A stretch of 64,000 nt of DNA from Pictodentalium vernedei (taxonomy: Eukaryota > Mollusca > Scaphopoda > Dentaliida > Dentaliidae), in contig CM062289.1 in assembly GCA_031216915.1 (NCBI GenBank), positions 450,312,866-450,376,865 of the forward strand, written 5' to 3'. The translations under genes were made by a program, and so were the position numbers. This document shows, piece after piece, positions 51,588 to 62,746 of this stretch; position 1 is the stretch's first letter, and every line of letters starts with the position of its first letter. Under the pieces are notes generated by a model. That model did not search any database. It was given only the letters and a program-made list of their open reading frames with translations, and was not told where the DNA came from.

Positions 51588-52727
51588 TAGAGTCCTGCGA
51601 AGCTTCGAGATTCGATTCGATTTCGAATCTTAAGTTGATATTCAATTCGATCCGAAATCAGTTGCCCGTTTCGTTTTCTTTTGAATATTTACAGGGAAAT
51701 ATAGCTTGGTATTAGTCGTTGTCGTCATCTCACAAAACGTATAGTTCAGATGGCATTTGTACGTAAACAATGTTGAAAATAAAGACAGCTGGTAATGCGC
51801 TTGGTATTAGTCGTTGTCGTCATCTCACAAAACGTATAGTTCAGATGGCATTTGTACGTAAACAATGTTGAAAATAAAGACAGCTGGTAATGCCATCTAT
51901 ATTAACATAAATAACATCTGACCATGCAACCCCACCCCATGCTAATTCCAGTCTCAGTAGTCTCTCCCACTGTTGAAAACAAAGTTAAAGTTTCCAAACA
52001 ATGTTGACGATGAGCTGTTGCTAGCGACTAGTCCTGTGCAGTGCTTAGAGCTGGTAAGTCTCGCACCTATTCCTGGGTAATATTCCAACCACATCATCAA
52101 GTCATGTCTTCCATGAAGGCATGCCTTGATGATGTAGCTGGAATATTTTATCAGTCGGGACTTAGCAGTCACAGTTGGAACAATCAGGTTTGCAGCCCCC
52201 TCCTCTTATAGGTCATGTTGGAACAATCAGGTTTGCAGCCTCCTCCTCTTTTCGGTCATGTTGGAACAATCAGGTTTGCAGCCCCTTCCCCTTATCGGTC
52301 ATGTTGGAACAATCAGGTTTGCAGCCCCCTCCACTTATCGGTCATGTTGGAACAAGCAGGTTTGCAGCCCCCTCCTCTTATCGGTCATGTTGGAACAATC
52401 CGGTTTGCAGCCCCCTCCTCTTATCGGTCATGTTGAAACAATCAGGTTTGCAGCTCCCTCCTCTTATCGGTCATCTTCAAGACGCCCAGATTTCGAGTTT
52501 GCAGCCCCCTCCTCTTATCGGTCGTCTCCAAGACGCCCAGATTTCGAGTTTGCAGCCCTCTCCTCTTATCGGTCATGTTGGAACAATCAGGTTTGCAGCC
52601 CCTCCTCTTATCGATCATCTTCAAGACACCCAGATTTCGATTCGTGATTCGTTTCGATTTCAAATAACAAACCTGATTCGATTCGAGAATTGAATTGAAT
52701 CGAAAATGTGTGATTCGCAGCGCCATA
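51588..52727. mobile_element. hAT-like element carrying H2 hairpin and minisatellite
   Basis: The ends TAGAGTCCTGCGAAGC and (reverse) TATGGCGCTGCGAATC are flanked by ACAGAATA / GCAGAATA (7 of 8). Inside are a perfect 95-bp tandem duplication (51704-51798, 51799-51893), the H2 hairpin (52079-52148) and a 43-bp array (52160-52625). Confidence 0.82.
52160..52625 (+). repeat. Minisatellite, about 10 units of 43 bp
   Basis: The unit has GTTGGAACAATCAGGTTTGC and CCCCTCCTCTTATCGGTCAT. Two or three units carry a variant start (TTCAAGACGCCCAGATTTCG), so the array has a higher-order change near its end. 43 = 3n+1, and all plus frames stay open. Confidence 0.95.
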
Positions 52728-52735
52728 GCAGAATA

Positions 52736-53108
52736 GGATACAAAAGTGGAGAAACAGATTCAATTAAAAGAGGGTCCCGGATAAGGAGAAACGAAAATTT
52801 ATAACTCTTCTGGAGTTTTCCCGTTGAATCGAACAAACCTGTAGAAAAGGCGACCATGTTCATAGCATTAAGCGCAATCCATAGCAAAAAAGTGCCATTC
52901 TTAACTTTCAAGATTGCTACCTCCATCATATAGAATGGACAACCGCACCACATTTCTCTCGAACGTATGCGCTGCATGTGCGCAAGAACACCACATATCA
53001 CAAGTGTAATGGCGTCAGAACTCAGAATATGGGCGTGCATGGCAAACCACGCAATTCCACCGGCGGTGTAATGTAATTTCCGCAGTACCCGCCGGGTTCT
53101 CCCGGATA
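52736..53108. other. No feature seen
   Basis: Non-coding sequence. A minus-strand frame at 52660-53127 (155 codons) overlaps the end of the hAT-like element and has no recognisable domain. Confidence 0.4.
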
Positions 53109-53442
53109 GTACTGATACTAAGTCCAACGTGGAAGATATAATATCCTACGTGGGAAATCGAAGTCCTATGCTGGAGATATTATGATCAATGTAGAAGATA
53201 TGATGTCCTGTGTAGAGAAAATTAGGTCCTACGTTGGGAATACTGTGAACCAAGTATTAGATAATAAGTCCTCCTCCGAAGATACTATGTCCTTTGTAGG
53301 AGTTATTATAAATTGTACGTACAAGATAATAAGTTCCGCGTACGAGACAATAAGTCAAACATAGGAGATACTGTGTCTTATGAAGAAAATAACAGCCCTA
53401 TGTAAGAGATACTAAGCCTCGCGAAGGAGGTAGTGTGTCTTT
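53109..53442. repeat. Degenerate 21-bp tandem repeat, about 16 units
   Basis: Units such as GTAGAAGATATGATGTCCTGT, GTACGAGACAATAAGTCAAAC and GTAAGAGATACTAAGCCTCGC keep a 20-23 base period (mostly 21) though each differs widely. One frame (53182-53364) gives heptad-like peptides (VEKIRSY, VGNTVNQ), but there is no sign of a real gene. Confidence 0.8.
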
Positions 53443-53470
53443 TTAGGACATATTGAGGATGAAAGAATTC

Positions 53471-53682
53471 AACCCGGTGTTAAAGGAATGGAAGTCCGTA
53501 GGAACGTTAGTCCCTCTGGACTATTATTCCGCGGAATTACAGTCCTTGGTCTAACATTTCTAGGAATAGTAGTCCGGCGGACTACTATTCCTAGAAATTT
53601 TAGACCTAGGACTATAATGCCGCGGAATAATAGTCCAGAGGGACTAATTTTCCTACGGACTTCCATTCCTGTTACACCGGTT
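53471..53682. repeat. Long foldback after the 21-bp array
   Basis: Arms of about 100 bp (GGAATGGAAGTCCGTAGGAA, TCTGGACTATTATTCCGCGG, TCTAGGAATAGTAGTCC) with matching complements, meeting at CCGGCGG. Confidence 0.92.
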
Positions 53683-53720
53683 CTACTACGCTTCCGTATG
53701 TATGACTATGAGTTTGACCA

Positions 53721-53878
53721 AAACACAGAACGACACTCGTGTGTGAATGGGTAAATCGATATGGCACGAGTGCCAGCACGGAAGGATAGAACGAGAGTCC
53801 ACAGACCTCGAGTGCTTCCGCGATGTACAAGTGCCATATCGATTAACCCATTCACACACGCGTGTCGTTCTATGTTTA
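53721..53878. repeat. Foldback with 64-bp loop
   Basis: Arms of about 45 bp: AAACACAGAACGACACTCGT, GTGTGAATGGGTAAATCGAT and complements. Confidence 0.9.
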
Positions 53879-54072
53879 TTACACACCTTCACGTCTATAA
53901 AAACAATTATTAGGACACTCGGCAATTCATTTGACAACTATCAACAAAGAGAATCCATTTTATCGCCAACCAAATTTGCGAGAGGAACCCGTGTTACTAT
54001 TTCGTCCCCTGAATTCCTATGTTATCTATTGGATTTCAGGGGACACATTGATTTCAGGAGACGAGTTTCAGC

Positions 54073-56825
54073 TATCGCCAGCAGTAGTATATAAGGTACC
54101 CGATCGTCCCCCATTACCCAGACTTTTGGGGTAGCAGCTAGTGTTAAATTCCCATAAGAACCGAACTTTTTTTGGGGGGGGGGGGGGCAACGTTTTGTGG
54201 AGCAAAAGCACGGCTCCTTGCAGCCAGATCCGCCACAGGGTGCCCCTATTGCCTATATGGTATGCTATGGTATGTATAGTTATATAGGTAAACGCATGGC
54301 TATGGGTATACTGTATGGGTAAGTGGTGGAAAGATGATGGGAAAATTGGGTTTTCTTGAAAGTTTTTTTCCGCGAAACGGTTAACGTTGCTATTGACGCC
54401 GTGACGCCATGATGCACACGCGACGTCATAGAGATGCTGACCACAGTTGTTGCCCACTATACAATCCGACATAACGTTGTTCGGGTCGGGGTGTCGGACT
54501 TCTTATAAGGGTGTGGGGGTGATATGGTAGTCGTGGTGCATATCCATGTGAGTATAGTATTAGCCCTTGAGCCTTCATATTATCCTATGTAAGCTATAGC
54601 TAGATCAAGCAAATATCCCAACTATCCCTTATAAGCTATCGAGCAGTTACTGAAAAGTCATTTGCTCGATGGGTTTCGTGTCATTCGAGCAATGACTTTT
54701 CAGTAACTGCTCGATAGCTTATAATGGATATTTGGGATAGGTATGTCTTGTGGTGCAGGTAATAGTATCCTCAGATAAGTATCCTATAAAAGGTATCCTC
54801 GATAGGTATCCTCAAATAATACAATACCGGATCATATGTATCCTCAAATACTGGAATGAGTCGACGTGCAATATGTGTGAGTCACTCGAACGAGCAGTTG
54901 CTAGATAGCTCATTTGCTCGGTAGACTTCGAGTCGTTGGAGCAATATGTGCGAGTCACTTGAACGAGCATTTTCTCTAAAGCTCGTTTGCTCGATGGGCT
55001 TTGAGTCATTCGAGCAATGACTTTTCAGTAACTGCTCGATAGCGTAAAGGGATATTTGGAAATGATATAGGCTTTTGTTATACAGAAGGGAGATAACTCT
55101 GCATACAGATTATGGGAAATCAAGCAATCCAATTGGTTAGTTATAATCTATACAAATGAAACACCAAGAGTACTCGGAATAGGGTATGAACTACTGGTAT
55201 TACGAACCACCTTACCAGTAACATGATGGTACAAAGCATTTGATACGTTAATATTATCAACTGTTAAGATGGGACCGACAGGGGAATATACTCTAACCAT
55301 ACTCTGCTGCCGTTCTGTATTATCAGGCATTAACCCCACCCCAGGACGTCGCTTCATAATATGAAATACCTGGTGGATCAGTTGTACCAAGGACCAACAA
55401 CAAACCTACAGGGGTATGCACACCCTATGCTATGCTACCGTTCTAAACTACCAAGCATTACCCCCACCCCCACAATATCACTAGACCTACCATAACGCAC
55501 TACATATACCAGCCATATAATAAGACAAAGCAATCGGTTGGTTAATAGTACCAAACACTAACGGGGACCTAAAGGGGTAAATACCGCCCATACTATACTA
55601 CCGTTCTAAACTGCCAGACATTACCCCTGCCCACAATACCACTATGCCTAGCACTGCATGCTACCTACACCAGTCATAGGATAACATGAAGCATTAGGGG
55701 GATTAATAGTACTAAGGGCTAACATGGGGCCTGTAGGGGTACAACGCATACACCCTATACTACCACACTAGATTACCATGCATTACACCCCCTCCACCCC
55801 CCCCCCCCCTCCACAATAACGTCTGGTCTTACATACTACCTAGACAAGTCACATAGAGCATTAGGTCGATTAGTAGTACTAACGGCTTTCAGGGGGGGGG
55901 GGGGGGCACGGAGGTATAAATCGTACATACTATACTGCCGTTCTATACTACCAGGCATTACCCCCACCCCACAATACCACTTGACCTTCCATAGCGTACT
56001 ACCTATACCAGTCAGAGAATAACACAAAGCAATCGGTTGGTTAATAATACCGAGGACAAACAGGGGACCTACAGCGGTATATATAATGCATCCTAAGCCC
56101 CCGTTCTAAACAAACAATTATAATACTGCCTGACCTAGCATTTCGAACTACCAATACCAGTCATCAGATAATATAAAGGATTCGGTAGGTTAATAGTACT
56201 AAGGGGTGATAAGCCAACAGACCATTCATCCTGTACTGCCAATCAAAACCACCAAGGACTATCTCGCAATACTACACTGGGCGACCATGCATTACCCCCA
56301 TCCCCATAACACTGCTTGATCCAGCTAAAGCTGGCATAGGATAATATGAATGCTCAAGGGCTAATAGTATACTCACATGGATATTCACCACTACTACCAT
56401 ATCACCCCCACACCCTTATAAGAAGTTCGACACCCAGACCCGAACAACGTTATATCGGATTGTATAGTGGACAACAACAGTGGTCAACATCTCTATGACG
56501 TCGCGTGCGCATCATGACGTCACGACATAGCAACGTCAACCGTTTCGCGGAAAAATACTTTCAAGAAAACCCAATTTTCCACCACTTACCCATACTATAT
56601 ACCCATAGCCATGTGTTTACCTATATCACTATACATACCATAGCATAACATATAAGCAGTCGGGACACCCTTTGGCGGATCTAGCTGCAAGGAGCCGTAC
56701 TTTTACTCCCCCAAAAGTTGCTCCCCCAAAAGTCCGGTTCCAATGGGAATTTAACACTAGCTGCTCCCCCAAAAGTCCGGGTAATGGGGGACGATCGGGT
56801 GCCTTATATACTACTGCCAGCGATT
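54073..56825. mobile_element. Large foldback element with about 500-bp inverted repeats
   Basis: 54073-54610 and 56330-56825 are inverted copies (shared GCAGTAGTATATAAGG, AAAATTGGGTTTTCTTGAAA, ACAATCCGATATAACGTTGT-type words). The interior has foldbacks (54615-54740; GAGCAGTTACTGAAAAGTCA) and seven degenerate units of about 160 bp (55160-56340) with CTACCGTTCTAAACT, CATTACCCCCACCCC and TCGGTTGGTTAATAGTAC. No transposase frame. The layout recalls Drosophila FB/Galileo or sea urchin TU elements; that is an analogy, not an assignment. Confidence 0.82.
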
Positions 56826-57224
56826 CAAAATGTAATTGCGGTGCACGATTTGTGGAAATTTCCAGTGAAATTTCGCTTCCTAAGAAAAATAGTCAGTCAA
56901 CGATTTCCATTCCGCACATGTGTACGGAACAGATATTCATTTTCTACATGGTTTAGTGTTACTGTAGATGGGGATTTCATAGAACAGGCGTATAATAAAT
57001 TATTTTTCTTCAACGATATAACTAGTAAATTCCCAATTGTGGGTATCAAATATTCTGTTTGTGGAAACTTTGGTATTTTGAGGAATTGTATCCTTGGAGT
57101 GGGGAAGGGGGTTGTTCATTACATTTGGTACAATTACCACCGTAACAAAAAGAGGGTGACGCGTGCATATTGCCATATTGAGGGTAGTTTGACTCCCTTT
57201 TCTCACAAAAAGTTCCCTTGTATT
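56826..57224. other. No gene recognised
   Basis: A plus-strand frame (56718-57245) runs from the inverted repeat into this stretch; it has no known motif and is likely chance. Confidence 0.35.
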
Positions 57225-57476
57225 TTAACCCTTTACCTAACCTGAGAAGCAGACGACACTTGCAAAAATAATTTTTGAATAACTAATTTTTTTCATTTTT
57301 TGTCTCAAAAACATAGGTTATGACCCCTCGTTGGAACGAGCTCGACGAGATCGTTCCAACGAGGGGTCATAACCTATGTTTTTGAGACAAAAAATAAAAA
57401 AAATAATGAAAATTAATTGGCGATTTTTGAGAATAGCGCTGGCCGGTTTTGGACGTTACGTTAGGTAAAGGGTTAA
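57225..57476 (+). mobile_element. TTAA MITE family B, complete
   Basis: TTAACCCTTTACCTAACC ... GTTAGGTAAAGGGTTAA; both core arms carry the G variant (TCGTTGG / CCAACGA), centre GCTCGACGAGATCG. The best-preserved family B copy outside the composites. Confidence 0.92.
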
Positions 57477-57479
57477 CAA

Positions 57480-59120
57480 CATTTCCTCTCGCAAAAAGAA
57501 TTTGTTTTCCCGAACCTAATATAATTCTATAATTCTGTGAAAAAGAGGTGGCGAAGCATCGAGAAAGGCGGTCTGGAATGAGCGTCCCGCACTTTTGTTT
57601 AAAAACGTTCGTAAATACAGGCCGAAAACGTGCGTCCCTTTTTTGTTTTGGGGAGTGTTCAGAAACAACGTCAATGCATTAAAAATCATGTTAGAAAACT
57701 CGAAAAAATTACATTCTTTGTTAATTCTACACCAGTTCTTATTGATAAATTGGTTTTCCGTATTGTCGCCCAACCACCTTCAAAGAAAGTTGCCCCTTGC
57801 TTGATTGGTCCATATTAGAGTCCGGCAAATCTCGATGTTTTCTGTCCGAACATGATCTGGAATCATAATATCTAACAGAGTCTGGGGAATATAGCAGTTC
57901 ACACAAATCAAATATTGAATCGAATATGCTCCCACAAATTTCGAATCGAACGACTGTCGAACATGAACAATCGAACATTTTTTTCTGTTCGAGAACCATG
58001 CGGCATGTATGATGGTTGAATCCCTGGTTAACACAATATTCAAACTATATTATTAAGGTACACCTTTGCCGAAGACATAATTGTATGATGTAGTTGGAAT
58101 GTTAGTCAGTAGCTATTATAGTTCAAAAACCCCAAACTTTCTGCATTGATTCATTTTACGATATCCGAAAATCAAACATTTTGATCTCAGATTTCGATTC
58201 GAATATGCATTTCGAAACGAATTGGGTTTTTTTTCCAAATTTCGAATATTCGCAGAACCCTAGAATCTAAGTCCTAATCAAAATTATTCCCCACGTCAAG
58301 TCCAAAATAATCGAATCACTACAATGTACTCAGAAGACATATTTATGTTTTCTTGCAGTCGCCGTCCGTGGAGCGTTGGGGGGGGGGGGGGGGGGTTAAT
58401 AGTGCACCTTTCCTCGCCCAGTTATCGGATTTCTAATGCTTGATTGAAGTCTTGTGGTCGAGTCTTTATAGTTCTGCCATTTGAAAATTGATTTACGGAA
58501 AACGTCCGATTCCTAACAAATTAACATTTCGTAAGTACACACAAAGAAGGTGTGGTGACAAATTACTCTCTCCTCAATACATTCTAAATACAAGCGGGAT
58601 AACCCAGCTGTTATGATATTGGGATCGGATCTGCACGGTGAATACGACAAAACAACAGCCGTTGCAACAAACTATACGGGGGAGTTTATGACATTATGTT
58701 TACCAATCGGTCATTGCAATCCCACTAGGAATAAGTGGGAAGGGGGTGGGGTGGGAGGAGTGCATATACTCTTTACTCTTAAGATGTGACCGAAGAGTCC
58801 CTCGTTTGATTAGGCTCAACCACGCCCTTAAACGTCCCGAGAAAGATGCACATTTTGGCTGCATAGATAACAAATTTCCACCGTCGAACCGAAAGAATTT
58901 GTTAAATATGGAGAGGAAAATTAGCATTTTTTCTCAATGTAGAGGTGCGGTAATTCATAACGTAGTCATGTGTTTTGCCGCAAAGGCACAAGGTACATCA
59001 CTAATATATATACGTGTGTATACTATTTGAAATCAGGTGGCTTAAAATTAACCCAAATCAACTGCACTGAGTGAATATGAACCCAACTGGGTTTGATTTG
59101 GGTTGAGTTTGAACCCAACT
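57480..59120. other. Mostly unassigned; one hAT-like end
   Basis: 58200-58255 ends in TTTCGAATATTCGCAGAACCC, the right-end type of the hAT-like elements to the left, but no matching left end was found. A worn H2-like hairpin lies at about 58040-58105, and a poly-G run at 58378-58395. No gene seen. Confidence 0.5.
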
Positions 59121-59123
59121 GAT

Positions 59124-60085
59124 TTAAGGGCCAACATAAGTAATGGAATTTTGTTTATTTTGAAATTCACACCTCTCATGTTTATTCAGTTTAAATATAC
59201 ACAAATTATACATAAAAATGTAGATTGGGATGTATAGAACACGAAACACATATGTAATCAACTCAAAGAGTTGACAGCAGGCACCACTGGTCCCTGGAAG
59301 TCTGCTATCGTATTCGTACCAGAACTGATAATAAAATAATATTTCGCAAGAACAACTTGTGGCTGAATGTCCTTCAGATATTCAATAACAAAGCTAGGCA
59401 TTCAAAACACTTTCGAGTTCAGCGATAGGACTGCATTTTGGAAAAGGACAACACTGTCTGCATTTTTTATTGAAGATGGTTTCCATGCCCGACAGACATG
59501 CGCAAATCACTCGATACCACGAATTTCCGTCGAAAAACAAAATCGTAATTCTAAGAAATTTCAACAGGTATCGTGATACCTTGCATTGAATATGGCAACT
59601 GTGCAATATCTATCTAATAACAGTATGCTGTATGAAGGCGATCTTTCTCATTGTTTGATTTTAGACAGCGTTGCACATACACGCTTTTTTCCATCCGATG
59701 ACGTCGACCGGAAATAGAAAGTAAATTCACATGTAAACAAAAGCAAAGGCTTTGAAATTTACCCCCATGCAGCTCTGTCGCCGTGTTTTGAAGAATGTTG
59801 ATCCCCTAGCTTTGTTCTTGGATATGTAAAGCACATTTGGCCACAAGTTATTTTCGTGAAATATTATAAAATTATCAGTTCTGGTGCGAATACGGTAGCA
59901 GACTTCCAGGAACCAGTGGTGCCTACGGTCGAATCTATGAGTTGATTACACATGTGTTTCGTGTTCTGTGCATCTCAATCTTCATTTTGATGTACATTTT
60001 GTGTATATTTAATTTGAATTGAATGAATATCAGAGGTGAGAATTTTCAAAATAAACAAAATTTCATTACTTATATAGCCCCTTAA
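59124..60085. mobile_element. TTAA-flanked element with about 240-bp inverted repeats
   Basis: The ends TTAAGGGCCAACATAAGTAA and (reverse) TTAAGGGGCTATATAAGTAA, followed inward by paired stretches (TTTTGTTTATTTTGAAA, GAACACGAAACACAT, CTGGAAGTCTGCTA-type). 962 bp in all; the interior of about 460 bp encodes nothing recognisable. A different TTAA family from A and B. Confidence 0.85.
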
Positions 60086-60660
60086 GAGTATGGAGGCAAT
60101 TGTATGATCTTGCTACCACCCTTCAAGTGCGAAATGTTGCCTTCATCGTTGCTCTGGGATGCGACATTTTAGGGTTTTTTTTCAAATCACTTTGGGGATT
60201 TTGAATCGAATCACTAGAAGGATTTCGAATCGAAGCTTCGCGGGGCTCTGGTACAGATTTATGGAGAACTTTCCATCAGTTCTTGAAGGTCTTGGGCTTG
60301 GTTGGGAGTGTGAATTTAGCTTAATAATTTTATACTGTGCCCTTGAGCTAGTTCAGCTGTCTGAACGAAGGGGCTGTCTCGCCACATAGTAGGGCACCCA
60401 CTATGTTCAAAGGGCTGTTCTATCCTTGAGCAAGACCCTATTTACTCTAGACAGCTGGAGTTCTAACACGCATGACATGTCGATGGTAGGCACATATGCT
60501 TCCAAGCACTGTGGATTTACATTAGTTGAGAATGTGACTGCATAAGAACGTTGGAATGTCCGATTTCGTGCTGCTGGTAGGTGGCTCTTCTCAGGTGTCC
60601 TCTATTTATAAAACTTTTCAACAGTACGTGAACCAAGTGAAGAATGTGTTGTTACATATT
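60086..60660. other. Unassigned; possible hAT-like end
   Basis: GAATCGAAGCTTCGCGGGGCTCTG-type sequence near 60225-60250 resembles a hAT-like right end, without a confident left partner. Confidence 0.35.
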
Positions 60661-61259
60661 GAGTAATCGTTTGACTGGACTTGTTACGTGAAATAATTCA
60701 CGAGAGGCGAGAGACGTTGTACAAACACGAGCGCGCGAAAGCGCACGAGTGTTTTATAATATAGTCCCTCGCCTCGAATGAATTATTTCGCGTAACCAGT
60801 CCAGTCAAGCGATTACTCTGTTTATTACTTTTCATTATTAACGATAATTATATTATTTAACCCTTTACCTAACGTAACGGCTTGGGCTATTCTCAAACAT
60901 CGCCAATTAATTTTCATTATTTTTTTTATTTTTGTCTCTAAAAGATAGGTTATGACCCCTCATTGGAACGAGCTCGGCGAGCTCGTTCCAATGAGGGGTC
61001 ATAACCTATGTTTTTGAGACAAAAAATGAAAATAATAGCCATTCGAGATTTTTTTTTTGCAAGTGTCGTCTGCTTTTCAAATTAGGTAAAGAGTTAAAAA
61101 AAAACAAAGAAGTCCCCATTACATCCCCGGCAAAGCGTTTTCCTTTGCGCTCACGGATACATGACAAAATTGTTGATTGCATAATTCACTTGTGAAATTA
61201 TCGTTTATAATTAAACCCGGAAATCCCAGTAAATCACACTTTGGAAACTAATAAATACC
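60661..61259 (+). mobile_element. Composite foldback plus nested MITE, copy 3
   Basis: Foldback 60661-60818 (GAGTAATCGTTTGACTGGAC ... GTCCAGTCAAGCGATTACTC), linker, family B MITE 60857-61097, then flank (GATTGCATAATTCACTTGTG, GGAAATCCCAGTAAATCACA). Confidence 0.9.
60857..61097 (-). mobile_element. TTAA MITE family B, nested
   Basis: TTAACCCTTTACCTAACG ... TTAGGTAAAGAGTTAA; core GAACGAGCTCGGCGAGCTCG; both arms carry the A variant. Confidence 0.9.
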
Positions 61260-61940
61260 AGTAAAACATACATACAGACAGTGAACACAACACTACTGTT
61301 TCTAACCACACTAACAAAGAGTCCAGGAAACACATCATATCTCATCTTAATATTTTATTAAAATAAAACATATTAGCATTTGTAATTGCGGGATTTAAAT
61401 ATTGAGTTGAAGGTTGAAGTTTACTATTCATAAATACTTTACATCTTTTTTATAACAGTTACAATGATAAAACTATAACATTACGTAACAGGGTTATAGA
61501 TTTCAATCGATAATAAAATAGAAAAAAGTGAACGAACAAGTTCTTTTTTTTTTTGAACTACGTGATGATGTGACGTCAAGGAACAGTACTCTAAAAATAT
61601 TACAATTGTATATTACAGAATTGTAATTTATACCCGTAAATATACCGGGGGTATGAAAAAAGCCCAAGAGGAAATATCCCTAATGGAAAAAAACTAAGGA
61701 AAAATGAGCTATAGAAAAGAAGTAACAAAAATCGCATGGGTAGGAAAACACCTAACTTTTGTTTGTCTTTGCACTTGATTCAAAGAAATTTCTGAAAACC
61801 TTCAATGAAAATAGAAGAATTCGGTTGCTTGGTTTCTGCCCTTTACCCATCACAGTATTTGAAAGAAAAAAAGTTTCTATCTTTTGAAAATCAGAGAATA
61901 AAATCTCGAATTTTGAGCAGAGGACAGATTACAGTACAGA
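61260..61940. other. No feature seen
   Basis: Strongly AT-rich non-coding sequence. Confidence 0.4.
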
Positions 61941-62180
61941 CATCGTGGACGGGTTAAAATCAATGGGTGGGCATTTTTCCACGCACAAAATTCAGAGATG
62001 GTCGGCTAGGACACCTAGCGAAATTTCCACCAATGAAGCACCGGGATTACCCCGGTGCTTCATTGGAGGAAATTTGGCTTGGTGTCCTAGAGGAAATTTT
62101 GCAAGGTGTCCCAGCGGATCATCTCTGAATTATGTGCGTGGAAAAAATGACAACCCGTGGATTTTGACCCATCCACGATG
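61941..62180. repeat. Foldback, 240 bp
   Basis: Outer arms CATCGTGGACGGGTTAAAAT / ATTTTGACCCATCCACGATG and inner arms CCAATGAAGCACCGG / CCGGTGCTTCATTGG; the middle has slipped repeats of GGTGTCC. Confidence 0.9.
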
Positions 62181-62545
62181 GCCCTACGGTATGACGGTTC
62201 ACAGATTTCGAAAGAATCTGCGGCAAGCACGGGGGTCATCAACTGTCTTAGGGAGTTTGAGCATTGAAGAGAGGGGTCTTCCCACAGAAACATTTTAAAA
62301 CAGTGCTATCAAATAAGGTGATAAGACACAACATTTTGACGAACTGTTTGTAGTTCCTGACGAACAACTGTTCGGTTATCTGTTTTTTCATTTAGATAAC
62401 CACCAGAGGAACGATAAATTATTCCTCTCAAATTTTATGGACTGGAAAATTATAACAATATATGTGAATAAAACCTTACTACTATACTACTAATATACTA
62501 ATATAGATGCATTTGGAAGAAGTTCAATGATCTGATTCCAATATC

Positions 62546-62746
62546 ATCAATATTGGTATGATTTGAATGAAGGTACAGAGTTCCATATTTGTTGTACATT
62601 ACAGAAAGGGAGATCAATATTCGTATGGTTTGAGTGAAGGTACAGAGTTCCATATTTGTTGGACATTACCGAAAGGGAGATCAATATTGGTATGGTTTGA
62701 ATGAAGGTACAGAGTTCCATATTTATTGGACATTACAGATAGGGAG
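62546..62746. repeat. Three-unit 67-bp tandem repeat
   Basis: Exactly 3 x 67 bp; each unit has ATCAATATTGGTATGGTTTG and GGTACAGAGTTCCATATTTG with few changes. Confidence 0.93.

Noticed and set aside
52175..52693. Plus-strand frames of 172, 129 and 73 codons
   Set aside because: Same artefact from the 43-bp array.
53182..53364. Small heptad-repeat protein
   Set aside because: It follows from the 21-bp period of the DNA array; no start context, conservation or neighbouring exon supports a gene.
56718..57245. 175-codon plus-strand frame
   Set aside because: It begins inside the inverted repeat of the foldback element and contains no recognisable motif; a chance frame is the simpler reading.
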